A stretch of 64,000 nt of DNA from Bradyrhizobium erythrophlei (GTDB taxonomy: Bacteria; Pseudomonadota; Alphaproteobacteria; Rhizobiales; Xanthobacteraceae), in NCBI GenBank assembly GCA_900129675.1, contig FSRD01000001.1, positions 5,197,501-5,261,500 on the forward strand, read 5' to 3'. Position 1 is the stretch's first letter, and every line of letters starts with the position of its first letter. Positions 1 to 9,703 of the stretch are shown here, piece after piece. Below the pieces are notes generated by a model. It did no database searches. It saw only the letters and a list, made by a program, of their open reading frames with translations, and had not been told where the DNA came from. The position numbers and the translations under genes are program-made.

Positions 1-212
1 ACAGCGTCGCGGATTACGTTCGTTGCGCGGCCGTGATCGGCCGCTATCTGCTGAGCCGTTGCAAGCCTGTGGTCATCATGGATGCGAACGGGCCGGTGGC
101 CGGATTGACCGGCGTCTATCGCGAGCCGCAGGGCCGCAAATATTTCAAAGGGCCGCATCACGCCGCGCTCGGCGATCTCGCCGACACCGAACTGGCGATT
201 TTTGGCCTGTGA
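1..212 (+). CDS. 3' end of an unidentified protein gene (truncated by window edge)
   Basis: An open frame enters from the left edge and stops with TGA at 210-212. About 69 residues are visible and end in DTELAIFGL; composition looks like ordinary coding sequence. I do not recognise the family. It converges on the acyl-CoA synthetase gene with a 5-base gap. Confidence 0.5.
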   Translation, partial: SVADYVRCAAVIGRYLLSRCKPVVIMDANGPVAGLTGVYREPQGRKYFKGPHHAALGDLADTELAIFGL

Positions 213-217
213 TCCGG

Positions 218-2065
218 CTACAGCCGAAGCGTGCTGTTCATGAGCTGCGCATAGGCCTCGGCATCGATCGAACGATAGAGGCCCAAATTTACATCGAGGA
301 AAAACAGCGGGTCGTTCACGCGCGAGGGATCGAACCCCTCGCGAACCAGTTCGTGTTTTTTCTGCTTGAAGGTTTCGGTACTGTCCAATGTCGCGCAGAT
401 GCGCACCAGGACGGGGCAGGCGTAAGCCGGCAATCGGCGCGACAGGTGATCTCGCAATTCCCCGAGGTCGAAACCATCGCCGGTCACGATCGCAACCATG
501 CCGGCGCGGCCGTCGGTTCCAGGAAGCTTCACGCCATAGGTCGCGGCGTCGACGACGCCAGGACATTGCGCAACGGCTTCGTTGACTTCGGAGGTCGCGA
601 CATTTTCGCCTTTCCAGCGAAACGTATCGCCGAGCCGGTCGACGAAGCGGAAATAGCCACGCTCGTCGCGCGTCATCAGGTCGCCGGTACGGAACCAGGC
701 ATCACCGGGCGCCAGCACGTTGCGCAGGATCTTCCTTTCGGTTTCAGTGGCGTCGGTATAGCCCTCAAAGCGGCCGCCGGCCTCGTCGGCGGTTCCGATC
801 CGTCCCATCGCTTCACCGGCTTCGCCGCGCTCGCAGGGGATGCACAGGCCGTCCGCGCCGCGAATGGGTGTACCAAGCTCGGGATCGACACGGATAATCG
901 CCGCCGGAAACCGGTGGGCCAGGAACGCCGGGATCCGACCGATCGCGCCGGGTTTGGCGTCGACATTGTACAGCGAGAAATTGCCTTCGGTCGCCGCGTA
1001 GAATTCGAGGATCTGCGGAATCGCGAACCGGGCCTGAAAGGCTTCCCAGATGTCGCCGCGCAATCCGTTGCCGCAGGCCAGCCGCAGCCGGTGCTCGCGT
1101 TCGAGCTCGGATGACGGCGCCTTCACCAGATAGCGGCAGAGCTCGCCAATATATTGAAACAGCGTGCAATCATGGCGGACGATGTCGTGCCAGAAACGCA
1201 CGATCGAGAATTGTTCGGCGAGCACCACCGAGGCGCCTGCGGCCAGCATGCTGCAGGGTGCTACGATGCCGCCGACGCTGTGGCAGAGCGGCAGGCAGTC
1301 GTACAGGCGGTCGTCGGGCGCAGCATTGGTCAGTCCGGCAAACCAGCCGCCCCAGTTGAGGATGCGCCGGTGACTGATACTGGCGGCCTTGGGCAGGCCG
1401 GTGGTGCCCGAGGTGTAGATCAGCAGCGCCCGATCGTTGATGGTGATGCCGCGCCGTTCGGCGGATGACAACGGCGCGCCATCCATTTTCGCGAGCGCGG
1501 CGTGGATGCTCGCTTCGCCGGCGACGTCACCGTGGCGCCAGATTTTCGGCGCGCGCTTCAGATGCGGGACAGCGGTTTCAAATACGCCGGCAAGATTTTT
1601 GGCGAGGATGATTTGATCGGCATTCGCGACGTTGAGGCCGTGCGCCAGCGACTGCCCGACCAGCCGGGTGTTGATCAGCGCGGCGACGCCGCCGACTTTG
1701 GTGATCCCGAGCCACGCCGCGATGTAATCGGGGCCACCCGGCATGAACAGGCTGACGGTAGCGCCGGCCTCGATGCCGGCCGACAATGCCCAACGCGCAT
1801 AGCGGTTGATCCGGGCCGCCAGTTCCCGGTAATTCAACGTGATCGCATCCGATATCAGTGCGGGGCGGTCCGGTTGTTTCTCCGACCAATCCTCGAGGAT
1901 GTCGGCAAACAGGCGATGCGGATCGGTCTCGACATGCGAGGTGAGTTCAATCGCCTTCAGCCAGCTTTTGGCGGCCGACGGCCTGCCGCGAAGCTGCGCG
2001 GGTTCTATTGCGTGATCGATGACGCCGCTGTTCATGGCCCAAAATGCGTTGGTTTTCCGCGCCAT
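218..2065 (-). CDS. long-chain acyl-CoA synthetase, FATP/FadD-like
   Basis: Predicted to activate fatty acids with ATP and CoA. The 615-residue length fits the FATP-like branch of the AMP-binding superfamily. The P-loop-like motif YTSGTTGLPK lies at residues 217-226, and the adenylate-binding region FYAATEGN and the hinge-side motif WFRTGDL follow further on. No transmembrane anchor is obvious. The start used is the first ATG; a second in-frame ATG lies at residue 11, and neither has a convincing ribosome-binding site, so the N-terminus is uncertain. The gene is monocistronic between a convergent partial gene and a divergent Bug-type binding protein. Substrate chain length cannot be read from sequence. 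Confidence 0.88.
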   Translation of the reverse strand: MARKTNAFWAMNSGVIDHAIEPAQLRGRPSAAKSWLKAIELTSHVETDPHRLFADILEDWSEKQPDRPALISDAITLNYRELAARINRYARWALSAGIEAGATVSLFMPGGPDYIAAWLGITKVGGVAALINTRLVGQSLAHGLNVANADQIILAKNLAGVFETAVPHLKRAPKIWRHGDVAGEASIHAALAKMDGAPLSSAERRGITINDRALLIYTSGTTGLPKAASISHRRILNWGGWFAGLTNAAPDDRLYDCLPLCHSVGGIVAPCSMLAAGASVVLAEQFSIVRFWHDIVRHDCTLFQYIGELCRYLVKAPSSELEREHRLRLACGNGLRGDIWEAFQARFAIPQILEFYAATEGNFSLYNVDAKPGAIGRIPAFLAHRFPAAIIRVDPELGTPIRGADGLCIPCERGEAGEAMGRIGTADEAGGRFEGYTDATETERKILRNVLAPGDAWFRTGDLMTRDERGYFRFVDRLGDTFRWKGENVATSEVNEAVAQCPGVVDAATYGVKLPGTDGRAGMVAIVTGDGFDLGELRDHLSRRLPAYACPVLVRICATLDSTETFKQKKHELVREGFDPSRVNDPLFFLDVNLGLYRSIDAEAYAQLMNSTLRL

Positions 2066-2287
2066 CTATACTGGGGTCCGTCCGCCCAGGTGTTAATCAG
2101 CAGAGTTAAAACTCCTTTCCCGTGCAAATGGGATAGGCAGGGTTTTGATTAATTGATCGGCAATCGAATACGTATCGATGCTTCGCAGCGTCAGTTGCGC
2201 GCGAATTTTACCACGATGCCGGGAAACCCGTGCGGCGCCGCCGGATTCCTGCGATATCGGCCTCGGTTAAAACGACGAGAGCCCGCG

Positions 2288-3268
2288 ATGATCACCAAGA
2301 GAGCGTTCTTTCATTCCGCAGCGTGCGCCGGGATATCGCTGCTCGGCGTCAGTGTCGCGAGGGCGGCGCGCGCCGATCTGGTCTACCCGACCCGTCAGGT
2401 AAAATGGGTTGTCCCGTACGCGGCGGGTGGCGCGACTGACGTGCTTTCCCGGCTGATCTGCCAGCATCTGACCGAACGGCTGGGCCAGCCCTTCGTGGTC
2501 GAGAACAAGCCCGGCGCCGGCAGCAATATCGGCACCCAGGCCGTCATCTCGTCGCCGCCGGATGGTTATACGCTGCTGCTGACCAGCACGGCCAACGCCA
2601 TCAACGCCTCGTTCGATCCGTCGCTGCCCTACGATTTCGCCGAGGGCATCGCGCCGGTCGCCGGCGTCGCCCGCATTCCGCTGGTGCTCGTGGTCAGCAA
2701 CGATCTTCCGGTGCACAGCGTTGCGGATTTCATCGCCTATGCCAAAGCCAATCCGGGCAAGCTCAGCGTCGCGTCTTCCGGCATCGGCACGTCGCTGCAT
2801 CTGTCCGGCGAACTGTTCAAGGTGATGGCGGGCGTCGACTTCATCCACGTGCCCTACCGCGGATCGGCGCCGGGCCTCACCGACCTGATGTCCGGCCAGA
2901 TCCAGGGCATGTTCGACAACGTCACGTCCTCGTTCGAACTGGTCCGGTCGGGAAAGATCCGGGCGCTCGGCGTGACGACGCGGGAACGGTCGGAAACCAT
3001 GCCCGACGTGGCGCCGATCAGCGATACCTTGCCGGGATATGAGACCGCGTCGTTCTACGGCGTCGGCGCGCCCCACGATACGCCGCCGCAAATCGTCGAA
3101 CTGCTCAACGAGGAAATCAATGCGGCGCTGGCCGACCCCGCCATCAAGGCGCGGCTCGGCGAACTCGGCGCGATTCCGATTGCCGGCAATGCCGGCGAGT
3201 TCGGCGCCATGCTGGTCGTGGAAACCGAGCGCTGGCGCAAGGTCGTGGAATTGTCGGGGCACAAGTAA
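2288..3268 (+). CDS. Bug-family (TctC-like) periplasmic solute-binding protein
   Basis: Substrate-binding component of the tripartite tricarboxylate transporter type; captures a small carboxylate in the periplasm. The mature part starts with YPTRQVKWVVPYAAGGATD, the usual start of the Bug fold, followed by the GKPGAGSNIG-like segment (here ENKPGAGSNIGTQ) and PYRGSAPGLTDL. The ATG at 2288 gives a signal peptide ending near ARAARA; the frame is open further upstream but without signal-peptide character. Length of 326 residues is normal. No TctA/TctB membrane genes are adjacent, as is common for these highly paralogous proteins, so the ligand is unknown. Confidence 0.88.
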   Translation: MITKRAFFHSAACAGISLLGVSVARAARADLVYPTRQVKWVVPYAAGGATDVLSRLICQHLTERLGQPFVVENKPGAGSNIGTQAVISSPPDGYTLLLTSTANAINASFDPSLPYDFAEGIAPVAGVARIPLVLVVSNDLPVHSVADFIAYAKANPGKLSVASSGIGTSLHLSGELFKVMAGVDFIHVPYRGSAPGLTDLMSGQIQGMFDNVTSSFELVRSGKIRALGVTTRERSETMPDVAPISDTLPGYETASFYGVGAPHDTPPQIVELLNEEINAALADPAIKARLGELGAIPIAGNAGEFGAMLVVETERWRKVVELSGHK

Positions 3269-3438
3269 AACCCGGCCGGTGGCCAATGCACTTGCCCGGG
3301 CGGGCCGATTTTTTCTGCTCAGCCCTGATATCCGAGCACGTGCAGACCGGCGCCCCAAGCGAGTCGAAATGCGGGGGTCCACCAGCAGAACATCAGAGAA
3401 CCGCCCGGTGCATGGCGGGTCGGCTCCAAACCGCTTCG

Positions 3439-4134
3439 TTAGAATTTGCGCGCAAGCGCGACGTATTGCGCCCCAAGCGGCAGCCAGCCGAGTTTGTCCT
3501 CGATGGGGCGGAGCAGGGCAAGCGCACGCGGAAAAAACAGATTGTATCGAATCCGAGCGGACGCCCAACCGGCTTCAGCCAATCGTTGCGCCAAATTGCG
3601 GGCAAGAACAAGTTTCGCATTCACGTCGAAAGGGCAGGTGTTTACCGCATGGACGGTAAGGGGGTTCAACGGATTATGCTCGAAGATGGCGATCAATCCG
3701 CCCGGTTTCGTGATCCGGTAAAGTTCGCGCAGCCACATGGCGTGCTCGTCATGTGGGATGTGGTGAAACACGCATGCGGAAAATACCAGGTCGAAAGCGT
3801 CCGGTTCGGCGGGGATGCGGTCATTTTCGATCAGAAGATAGTTGGTGGAATCCGGATAACGCTGTTTGCTGAGCGCAAGGCTACGCTCGGATACATCGCA
3901 TGACGTCAGCGAAGCCTGAGGAAAATGCGTCCGAAAGAACGGAATCGAGTTGCCGATTCCGGAACCGAAGTCGCAGATTCGGGACACGCCGATGGCGCCG
4001 CGATCGACGATCTGCCGCAGCTTCCTGATCTTGTATTCCGCGAAATACTCCGGGCCCTCCCCGGTGACAGCCACGTTCTCACGATGCTGGTCGTGGTATT
4101 CGTCGGCGAAGCGGTCGAATTCGGCCTGGTCCAT
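3439..4134 (-). CDS. class I SAM-dependent methyltransferase
   Basis: 231 residues with a Rossmann-type methyltransferase core: motif I CDFGSGIGNSIPFF near residue 53, an acidic residue after the second strand (TSCDVSERSL), motif FDLVFSACVFHHI, and the post-motif LYRITKPGGLIAIFEHNPLN. The acceptor cannot be predicted. It lies divergently from a GT2 glycosyltransferase gene, and a role in modifying a polyisoprenoid or envelope sugar is possible but only by position. Confidence 0.82.
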   Translation of the reverse strand: MDQAEFDRFADEYHDQHRENVAVTGEGPEYFAEYKIRKLRQIVDRGAIGVSRICDFGSGIGNSIPFFRTHFPQASLTSCDVSERSLALSKQRYPDSTNYLLIENDRIPAEPDAFDLVFSACVFHHIPHDEHAMWLRELYRITKPGGLIAIFEHNPLNPLTVHAVNTCPFDVNAKLVLARNLAQRLAEAGWASARIRYNLFFPRALALLRPIEDKLGWLPLGAQYVALARKF

Positions 4135-4412
4135 GTTGCTATCGGGTTACCCGTTTCAGGCGCTGAATCGTTCGAATTTCTGCGAAGCCGGGTCGGCGGT
4201 TCGTTGTCGGGGGCTCGAACAATTACAATAGACCCCAATATTTAATTACATATCCGCCTCGCATAGGACCCGGTGGGACAATTGAGCCCCCGCAAAGGTT
4301 AGCGAATCATGCGTTAGGTTGGCCATAAAAATTGATGAATAATTAACCGGGGTTCACCGAGTATGTCGCGACCAGTCGAATTCGATTCCCGATCTTGCAG
4401 GCTGCCAGAGAC

Positions 4413-5507
4413 ATGGAAATTCACGACGGTATGCAGCGCCCCAAAAGACTGTTCCTGTCGATCGTCGTGCCGTGTTGCAACGAAGAAGAGGGATTGCGCG
4501 AATTTCATCGTCAGATGACTGCGGCAGCGCGCGCGCGGTTCGATCAGAAATTCGAACTCATCCTGGTCGATGACGGTTCGACCGACAATACCTGGAAAAT
4601 CATCAACGAGCTTTCGGCGCAAGACCGCAATGTCGTCGCGGTTCGTCTGTCGCGCAATCACGGTCACCAGTTGGCACTAACGGCCGGACTTTCCACCGTG
4701 CGCGGCGACCTGGTCCTCGTCATCGACGCCGACCTGCAGGATCCCCCGGAACTGCTGGGCCCGATGTACGATCTGATGGTGCGTGAAGACGCCGACGTGG
4801 TCTATGGGCAGCGACGAAGCCGCGCCGGCGAGGGCCGCTTCAAGAAGAGGTCAGCCGAGGCATTCTACCGCCTGCTCGCCAACCTGACGCGCGTCGATAT
4901 CCCGGTTGATACCGGCGACTTCCGGCTCATGAGCCGGCGCATCTCGGATCAGGTCGTGCAGATGCCGGAACATGATCGGTTTATTCGGGGCATGGTCGCC
5001 TGGCTCGGTTTCAAGCAGGTCGCTTTTGAATACGATCGCAACGCCAGATTTGCCGGTACCACCAAATATCCGGTGACCAAAATGATCGGCTTCGCCGCGG
5101 ATGCGCTGGTGAGCTTTTCCATGGTCCCGCTGCGGATCGCAACCTATGTCGGCGCGTTGTTGACGACGGTCCTCACTTTTGTCGGCCTCTGGGCAGCGGT
5201 AGGCTGGATTCTCTCAGGCACGGTACCCGGTTGGACCAGCCTGACGCTGCTTGTCGTCGGGATTTCCTCCGTGCAACTTCTGGTCCTCGGCCTGATCGGG
5301 GAATATGTCGGCCGCACCTATATTCAATCGAAGCATCGGCCACTGTTCGTGATCTCCCATCTCCACCGGCGCGCCCGTTTGCCGGATCGGCTGCCGCACG
5401 ATCCGCCGCCCGGCCGGAAGAATTCTGGGAACTCGCCATTCAAGGCGCTGCAAACCGATCTGGATGCCGAGGCGCACGAGCCGCTTCTCGACGAGATCGC
5501 CCAGTAA
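4413..5507 (+). CDS. GT2 family glycosyltransferase, polyprenyl-phosphate type (GtrB/DPM-like)
   Basis: Predicted to transfer a sugar from a nucleotide donor to polyprenyl phosphate on the cytoplasmic face. The catalytic domain starts LSIVVPCCNEEEGL, carries DDGSTDNTW and the metal-binding DADLQDPPE, then QRRSRAGEGRFKK. Two C-terminal hydrophobic segments (about residues 230-310) match the GtrB/dolichol-phosphate-mannose synthase layout. ATG 4413 is preferred; a TTG six codons upstream is also in frame. A GT87 membrane glycosyltransferase lies 156 bases downstream on the opposite strand and could be a user of the lipid-linked sugar (inference). Confidence 0.87.
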   Translation: MEIHDGMQRPKRLFLSIVVPCCNEEEGLREFHRQMTAAARARFDQKFELILVDDGSTDNTWKIINELSAQDRNVVAVRLSRNHGHQLALTAGLSTVRGDLVLVIDADLQDPPELLGPMYDLMVREDADVVYGQRRSRAGEGRFKKRSAEAFYRLLANLTRVDIPVDTGDFRLMSRRISDQVVQMPEHDRFIRGMVAWLGFKQVAFEYDRNARFAGTTKYPVTKMIGFAADALVSFSMVPLRIATYVGALLTTVLTFVGLWAAVGWILSGTVPGWTSLTLLVVGISSVQLLVLGLIGEYVGRTYIQSKHRPLFVISHLHRRARLPDRLPHDPPPGRKNSGNSPFKALQTDLDAEAHEPLLDEIAQ

Positions 5508-5663
5508 CGACGATCCCAAATCATCCCTCGCTGTATCAGGCCTGGAAGAATGCCGGCGGCTTGTTTGGCGCGCGCGTCAAGGCAATCGCGGATTATGTGA
5601 CGCTCGCTTGCGGGATGCGCGTGATCGACATCGTCGCGTTTGTCATGTGGCGATGGTGTTTGG

Positions 5664-6980
5664 TCAGCTATTCGCGCTCGAGGCTAAATTGCGACCATCT
5701 TCCGGATAAAAAGGGTGCTTTTTGTACCCAGGATGTGCGAGCCAGCCGGCTGGGGCTGGTGTTTCTTTTTGAAAACGCCGATACAGCACGCCAAACCAAA
5801 GTAACAGGGCCAGGAAGGCAAACGGGACATGGCTGCCAACTGCGGCAGGCTGTGCATAGGGCATGATCAGTAGCGCCGTTACCGAGACTAATTCGATCCC
5901 GTCCCACCCATCACGCCAGCTGCGTGCGAGCAGCGGGATAACGGACAGCATCAGCAGTGGTGTGTCGTAAGACAATGAGTACGGCGTTGTAAGCAACGTC
6001 CCCGCGGCCAGGAGCGCCAATCGAAGATCAAGCCTCCCATCTTCTTTTCCCGTTTCCTGCTTGCTTGACTTCCACCGCGAAAAACCCCGGGTGATCACGG
6101 TCAGAACCGCAATGATCACGACCACCTGCAAAAGGCCCGCGAGAGCAGCCGGCATTCCAGCTCCCTCCAGCGATACATAGGGACCGAGTGCCAGTTGTTG
6201 TATCTGGTCGTAGCCCCTGCCAATAAAATGGCCGAACAGCTGGCTCATGCGCAAATAATCTGTCCAGATGGCGGCTCCAAGCCATATCGTCGAGAGAACA
6301 ATCAAGGAGAGGACGGTTGTTGCTGCGGCCGCGACGACGCGCCACTGACCGGACGCTATTAGCGCAAAGGGCATCAACAGGCCCATTTGTGGTTTGATGG
6401 CCAAAAGACCGATGCAAATTCCTGTTAGAATGGGACGCGTTGGCCAGAAATACGCCGCCCCCAGAAAGAGCACGGCAATGAGCGTACCCGTTTGTCCGCT
6501 GAACAAATTGGCGCTGAGAAAGGGCAAGGAGAATGCGATGAGCACGGCGTACGCCTGAATTCGCGGCCAGTAATTCTCGCAAGCAGGATTGGCGCCGGCA
6601 CCCAAGCCGGAGCGTTTCGCCAACAAAACGATCAAGGCAAAATAGAAGGCCAGCGGAACGAGCGACCATGCCAGGACCGCTTCGTTGTACGTCGCGTCGC
6701 CCAGCGGCCATAATCCAAATAAGGTGAATGGTGGATATACGAACCACGAGAGGGTGCCTGTCGTATTCGTCGACAAGATTCTATGCCACGTTTCCGGGTC
6801 ATAGATGGCGGTGATGTCGCCGTGCCGCACGCGATGCGCCGCATTCCAAAAACTAAGGAAGTCGCCACCGAAGCGCGAGCCGTCTGACAGTTCGTGGAAA
6901 TACTTGATCAGATTGGCGCCGGCCTGCGTCGCCAGGCAGGTCGCAAACAACAGCAGCAATGTTTTCTGCAGCGGCCTCAT
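5664..6980 (-). CDS. GT87-type (DUF2029) integral membrane glycosyltransferase
   Basis: 438 residues with around ten hydrophobic segments. The first periplasmic loop has FGGDFLSFWNAAHRVRHGD, the acidic D-F-x-x-F/Y-W signature of GT87/DUF2029 proteins such as mycobacterial PimE, and later LAIKPQMGLLMPF, another family hallmark. These enzymes use polyprenyl-phosphate sugars on the outer side of the membrane. It faces the GT2 gene convergently. The acceptor is unknown. Confidence 0.8.
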   Translation of the reverse strand: MRPLQKTLLLLFATCLATQAGANLIKYFHELSDGSRFGGDFLSFWNAAHRVRHGDITAIYDPETWHRILSTNTTGTLSWFVYPPFTLFGLWPLGDATYNEAVLAWSLVPLAFYFALIVLLAKRSGLGAGANPACENYWPRIQAYAVLIAFSLPFLSANLFSGQTGTLIAVLFLGAAYFWPTRPILTGICIGLLAIKPQMGLLMPFALIASGQWRVVAAAATTVLSLIVLSTIWLGAAIWTDYLRMSQLFGHFIGRGYDQIQQLALGPYVSLEGAGMPAALAGLLQVVVIIAVLTVITRGFSRWKSSKQETGKEDGRLDLRLALLAAGTLLTTPYSLSYDTPLLMLSVIPLLARSWRDGWDGIELVSVTALLIMPYAQPAAVGSHVPFAFLALLLWFGVLYRRFQKETPAPAGWLAHPGYKKHPFYPEDGRNLASSANS

Positions 6981-7211
6981 GGGCCGGAGTTTTAGCGGCC
7001 CTTCCTTTCTGGTGGCTTAAGACGGTAGCGGCAATGCCAAGCATTAACGCAAGTCAGCGCAGCATTTGCCGTAAATGGTAAATCGTCGAGCCGGAGATAT
7101 TCCGGATCGTCGCGGCTCTTGTGTCCGCTTCCGCCGCCTTCATCAAGGCAATTGGGACCGGTGACATCAACTGGGCTTCCGCGATTTTGGCGCGGCCCCT
7201 GGAATGAACGC

Positions 7212-7967
7212 CTACCCCCCGTAGCTCTGCACCAGGCTGCCCGCCACCAGCGACCAGCCGTCGACCAGCACGAAGAAGATCAGCTTGAACGGCAGCGACA
7301 CCACGACCGGTGGCAGCATCATCATGCCCATCGACATCAGGACCGATGCGACCACGAGGTCGATGATCAGGAAGGGCAGGAACAGCAGGAAGCCGATCTC
7401 GAACGCGCGCTTCAGTTCGGAGATCATGAAGGCCGGCACCAGGATCCGCAGCGACATCTCTTCAGGAGTAGCCGGCGGAGGTTCGCCGGAGAGGTCCATG
7501 AAGAGTTTCAAGTCCTTCTCGCGGACGTTCTTCTGCATGAAGCCGCGCAGCGGCACCGACGCCTTCTGCAGCGCGTCCTCGACGCCGATCTGGTTGGCGA
7601 CCAGCGGCTTGATGCCGTCGTCATAGGATTTCTGCAGCACCGGTCCCATTACGAACGCGGTCAGGAACATGGCGAGCGCAATGATCACCGAGTTCGGTGG
7701 CGCGGTCGCGGTGCCCAATGCGGTGCGCAGCAGCGACAGCACCACGACGATGCGCGTGAACGACGTCATCATGATCAGGATCGACGGCGCGATCGAGAGC
7801 ACCGTTAGTAGCGCGATCAGCTGGATCGCGCGCTCGGTGACGCCGCCATTGCCCTGGCCGAGATTGATGCTGATATCCTGCGCGAACGCCGGATCAATCA
7901 GCGATCCGGCGGTGGCTATCAGTACGGCAAAAAATAAAACTCTACGCGGGACTTTCGCCGATCTCAC
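7212..7967 (-). CDS. fliP: flagellar export apparatus protein FliP
   Basis: Part of the FliPQR export gate in the flagellar basal body membrane. The 251-residue product has a signal-like N-terminus, the conserved SFTRIVVVLSLLRTALGT segment, and the C-terminal MGMMMLPPVVVSLPFK. It overlaps the fliO stop by four bases (ATGA), so the two are translationally coupled. fliO-fliP run divergently from the flgB unit. Confidence 0.96.
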   Translation of the reverse strand: MRSAKVPRRVLFFAVLIATAGSLIDPAFAQDISINLGQGNGGVTERAIQLIALLTVLSIAPSILIMMTSFTRIVVVLSLLRTALGTATAPPNSVIIALAMFLTAFVMGPVLQKSYDDGIKPLVANQIGVEDALQKASVPLRGFMQKNVREKDLKLFMDLSGEPPPATPEEMSLRILVPAFMISELKRAFEIGFLLFLPFLIIDLVVASVLMSMGMMMLPPVVVSLPFKLIFFVLVDGWSLVAGSLVQSYGG

Positions 7968-8893
7968 GAAGGAGACTTTGGACGGCCCAGCAAGGACGCC
8001 ATCTCGTCTTCGAGATTTTCAAAGCCGCTCTTCTGGGGGGCGGGGGTGGGGGCGGGGGCGTCGCTGCGCGCGGGGCGCGCGGGCGGCGGCTCGGGCGCGA
8101 CCGGCGGCGCGGTGTCGCCGGCCGGCCGGCGCAGGGCGGCTTCCAGCCGCTGCGCCATCTCGGCGAGATTCTGGTCGGCACTGGATTGTGGCGGCGGCGC
8201 AGGCGGCGGCGACGGCGGGGGCGGCGGTGCCGCGGCGCGTTCGGGCGCGCGCACCGGCGGCGGCGCTTTCGGCGGTTCGCTCGGACGCGGCGGCCGCGGC
8301 AGCAACGGTTCGGTGCGGGTCATCCGCGGCGGGACCGGATCGGGGCGCGCTTCAGCCCTTGGCTCCGGACGGCTGCCAATCGGTTCCGGCGCAAAGCCGG
8401 CCATCGGATCGCTGCGGCGCTCCGGCACCGGGCGGCGAACCTCGTCGGCGAAGGAAGGGCGGGTCGAGCGCGGCGGCGGCTCCGGCATTTGCGGTTCCGC
8501 ATGGTCGAACATGTCGGTCCGGGAACCTTCGCCGTCCGCCCAGGCGGCATCGGGCAGCGGCGCAATCCGGGGCGGCTGCTCGGCGCCGGCTACCGCGGGT
8601 CGCGGTGACATCTGGTCCCGTCCTGGGGTCGCGCGCACGATATTTGGTTCCACCACGATGTCGCTCGGACCGCCGATCATCAGGAGATGTTCGACATTGT
8701 CGCGCCGTACCAGCACCAGACGCCGGCGGCCGTCGACGGCGGCGGCGTCGATCACGGCCAGCCGCGGCATCCGTCCGCGATTGGGATTGGCGCCGAGGCG
8801 GTTGGTGGCGAAGCGGCGAACCAGCCATGCGGCAACGCCGATCAGCGCCAGAACGGCGATGAATGCGAAGAGGAATGTCAGTGTTTGCGGCAT
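7964..8893 (-). CDS. fliO: flagellar biosynthesis protein FliO
   Basis: Assembly factor for FliP. One N-terminal transmembrane segment (LFAFIAVLALIGVAAWLV) is followed by the FliO core RMPRLAVIDAAAVDGRRRL and LLMIGGPSDIVVE. At 309 residues it is much longer than enterobacterial FliO because of a proline-rich, low-complexity cytoplasmic tail of about 200 residues, typical of rhizobiales. Upstream gene of the fliO-fliP pair. Confidence 0.9.
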   Translation of the reverse strand: MPQTLTFLFAFIAVLALIGVAAWLVRRFATNRLGANPNRGRMPRLAVIDAAAVDGRRRLVLVRRDNVEHLLMIGGPSDIVVEPNIVRATPGRDQMSPRPAVAGAEQPPRIAPLPDAAWADGEGSRTDMFDHAEPQMPEPPPRSTRPSFADEVRRPVPERRSDPMAGFAPEPIGSRPEPRAEARPDPVPPRMTRTEPLLPRPPRPSEPPKAPPPVRAPERAAAPPPPPSPPPAPPPQSSADQNLAEMAQRLEAALRRPAGDTAPPVAPEPPPARPARSDAPAPTPAPQKSGFENLEDEMASLLGRPKSPS

Positions 8894-9264
8894 TCTTTGG
8901 TCCCCGGCCAGAGGCCGTCCTCAACATGGCATATTTCAACGCGCGCGGATTGGAAGCGATCCACATACCGCGAATCACGCCCGAGATCAGCCTTATTCCT
9001 TAACTCCCCACGGCAAACCCTGCCGTCCGTTAATTAATAGACCAAGAATCGCTTGATCCAAAACGACTTCTGAGCGCGCAAAAAGCATTGGCTCGCGCTG
9101 GTTAACGCAGCTTTCGTGGCAAAAAGCGCTCCGTTTGTCGCCGTACGGCGGTCCCGCGCACAGTCCGCGGCTAAAGCGCGCGATTTTAACCACCCGTTAA
9201 CCATACACCGGGCAAATTCTGCCTACCTCGAAGGTGGCCCCAGAGGTTAACGGGAGCGGCGCCC
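8894..9264. other. divergent flagellar intergenic region
   Basis: About 370 bases between fliO (leftward) and flgB (rightward). It is AT-richer than its surroundings and contains several TTAA and GTTAAC words, including a complete CtrA-type box listed separately. No open frame in it looks coding. Confidence 0.6.
9186..9201 (+). promoter_or_regulatory. CtrA box upstream of flgB
   Basis: The bases read TTAACCACCCGTTAAC, an exact TTAA-N7-TTAAC CtrA recognition pattern, 63 bases before the flgB start. CtrA control of class II flagellar genes is established in Caulobacter. Binding here is inferred from the motif only. Confidence 0.72.
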
Positions 9265-9675
9265 ATGCCCATGAACGATCTTCCGATCCTGTCGGCGCTG
9301 CGCACCAAGATGCAGTGGCACCAGGAGCGCCAGCGGGTGCTCTCCGAAAACATCTCCAATTCGGATACGCCGAACTTCAAGCCGCGCGATCTGGTCGAGC
9401 CGACCTTCGACAACAAGGGTGGAACCGTCGGCGGCGGCATGGGGTCGCTGGCGATGATGCGCACCTCGACCAGCCATATCGCGGTGTCCGGCGGCGAACA
9501 GACTTTCGACGGGGATGGCGGCAAGAGCGGGTTCCAGACCCGGCCCGCCGGCAACGCCGTCAACCTCGAGGACCAGATGTTGAAAGTGTCCGCCAACCAG
9601 ATGGACTATGCGGCGGCCACCTCGCTCTACAGCAAGAGCCTGCACCTTCTGAAGACCGCGATCGGCAAGGGCTAG
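9265..9675 (+). CDS. flgB: flagellar proximal rod protein FlgB
   Basis: 136 residues. The N-terminus has the rod motif RQRVLSENISNSDTPNFKPRDL and the C-terminus DQMLKVSANQMDYAAATSLYSKSLHLLK. A GGGAG ribosome site 8 bases ahead supports ATG 9265, though ATG 9271 is also possible. First gene of the flgB-flgC-fliE-fliQ-fliR-flhB unit, behind the CtrA box. Confidence 0.95.
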   Translation: MPMNDLPILSALRTKMQWHQERQRVLSENISNSDTPNFKPRDLVEPTFDNKGGTVGGGMGSLAMMRTSTSHIAVSGGEQTFDGDGGKSGFQTRPAGNAVNLEDQMLKVSANQMDYAAATSLYSKSLHLLKTAIGKG

Positions 9676-9703
9676 ATCATGATCAAAGCGGAGGAACCCC
9701 GAC

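Noticed and set aside
23..1114. Rightward 363-codon frame at the left edge
   Set aside because: Antisense to the acyl-CoA synthetase; the genuine rightward gene ends at 212 in a different frame.
7669..8862. Open frames opposite fliO
   Set aside because: They mirror the proline-rich tail of FliO and have no domain or ribosome site.
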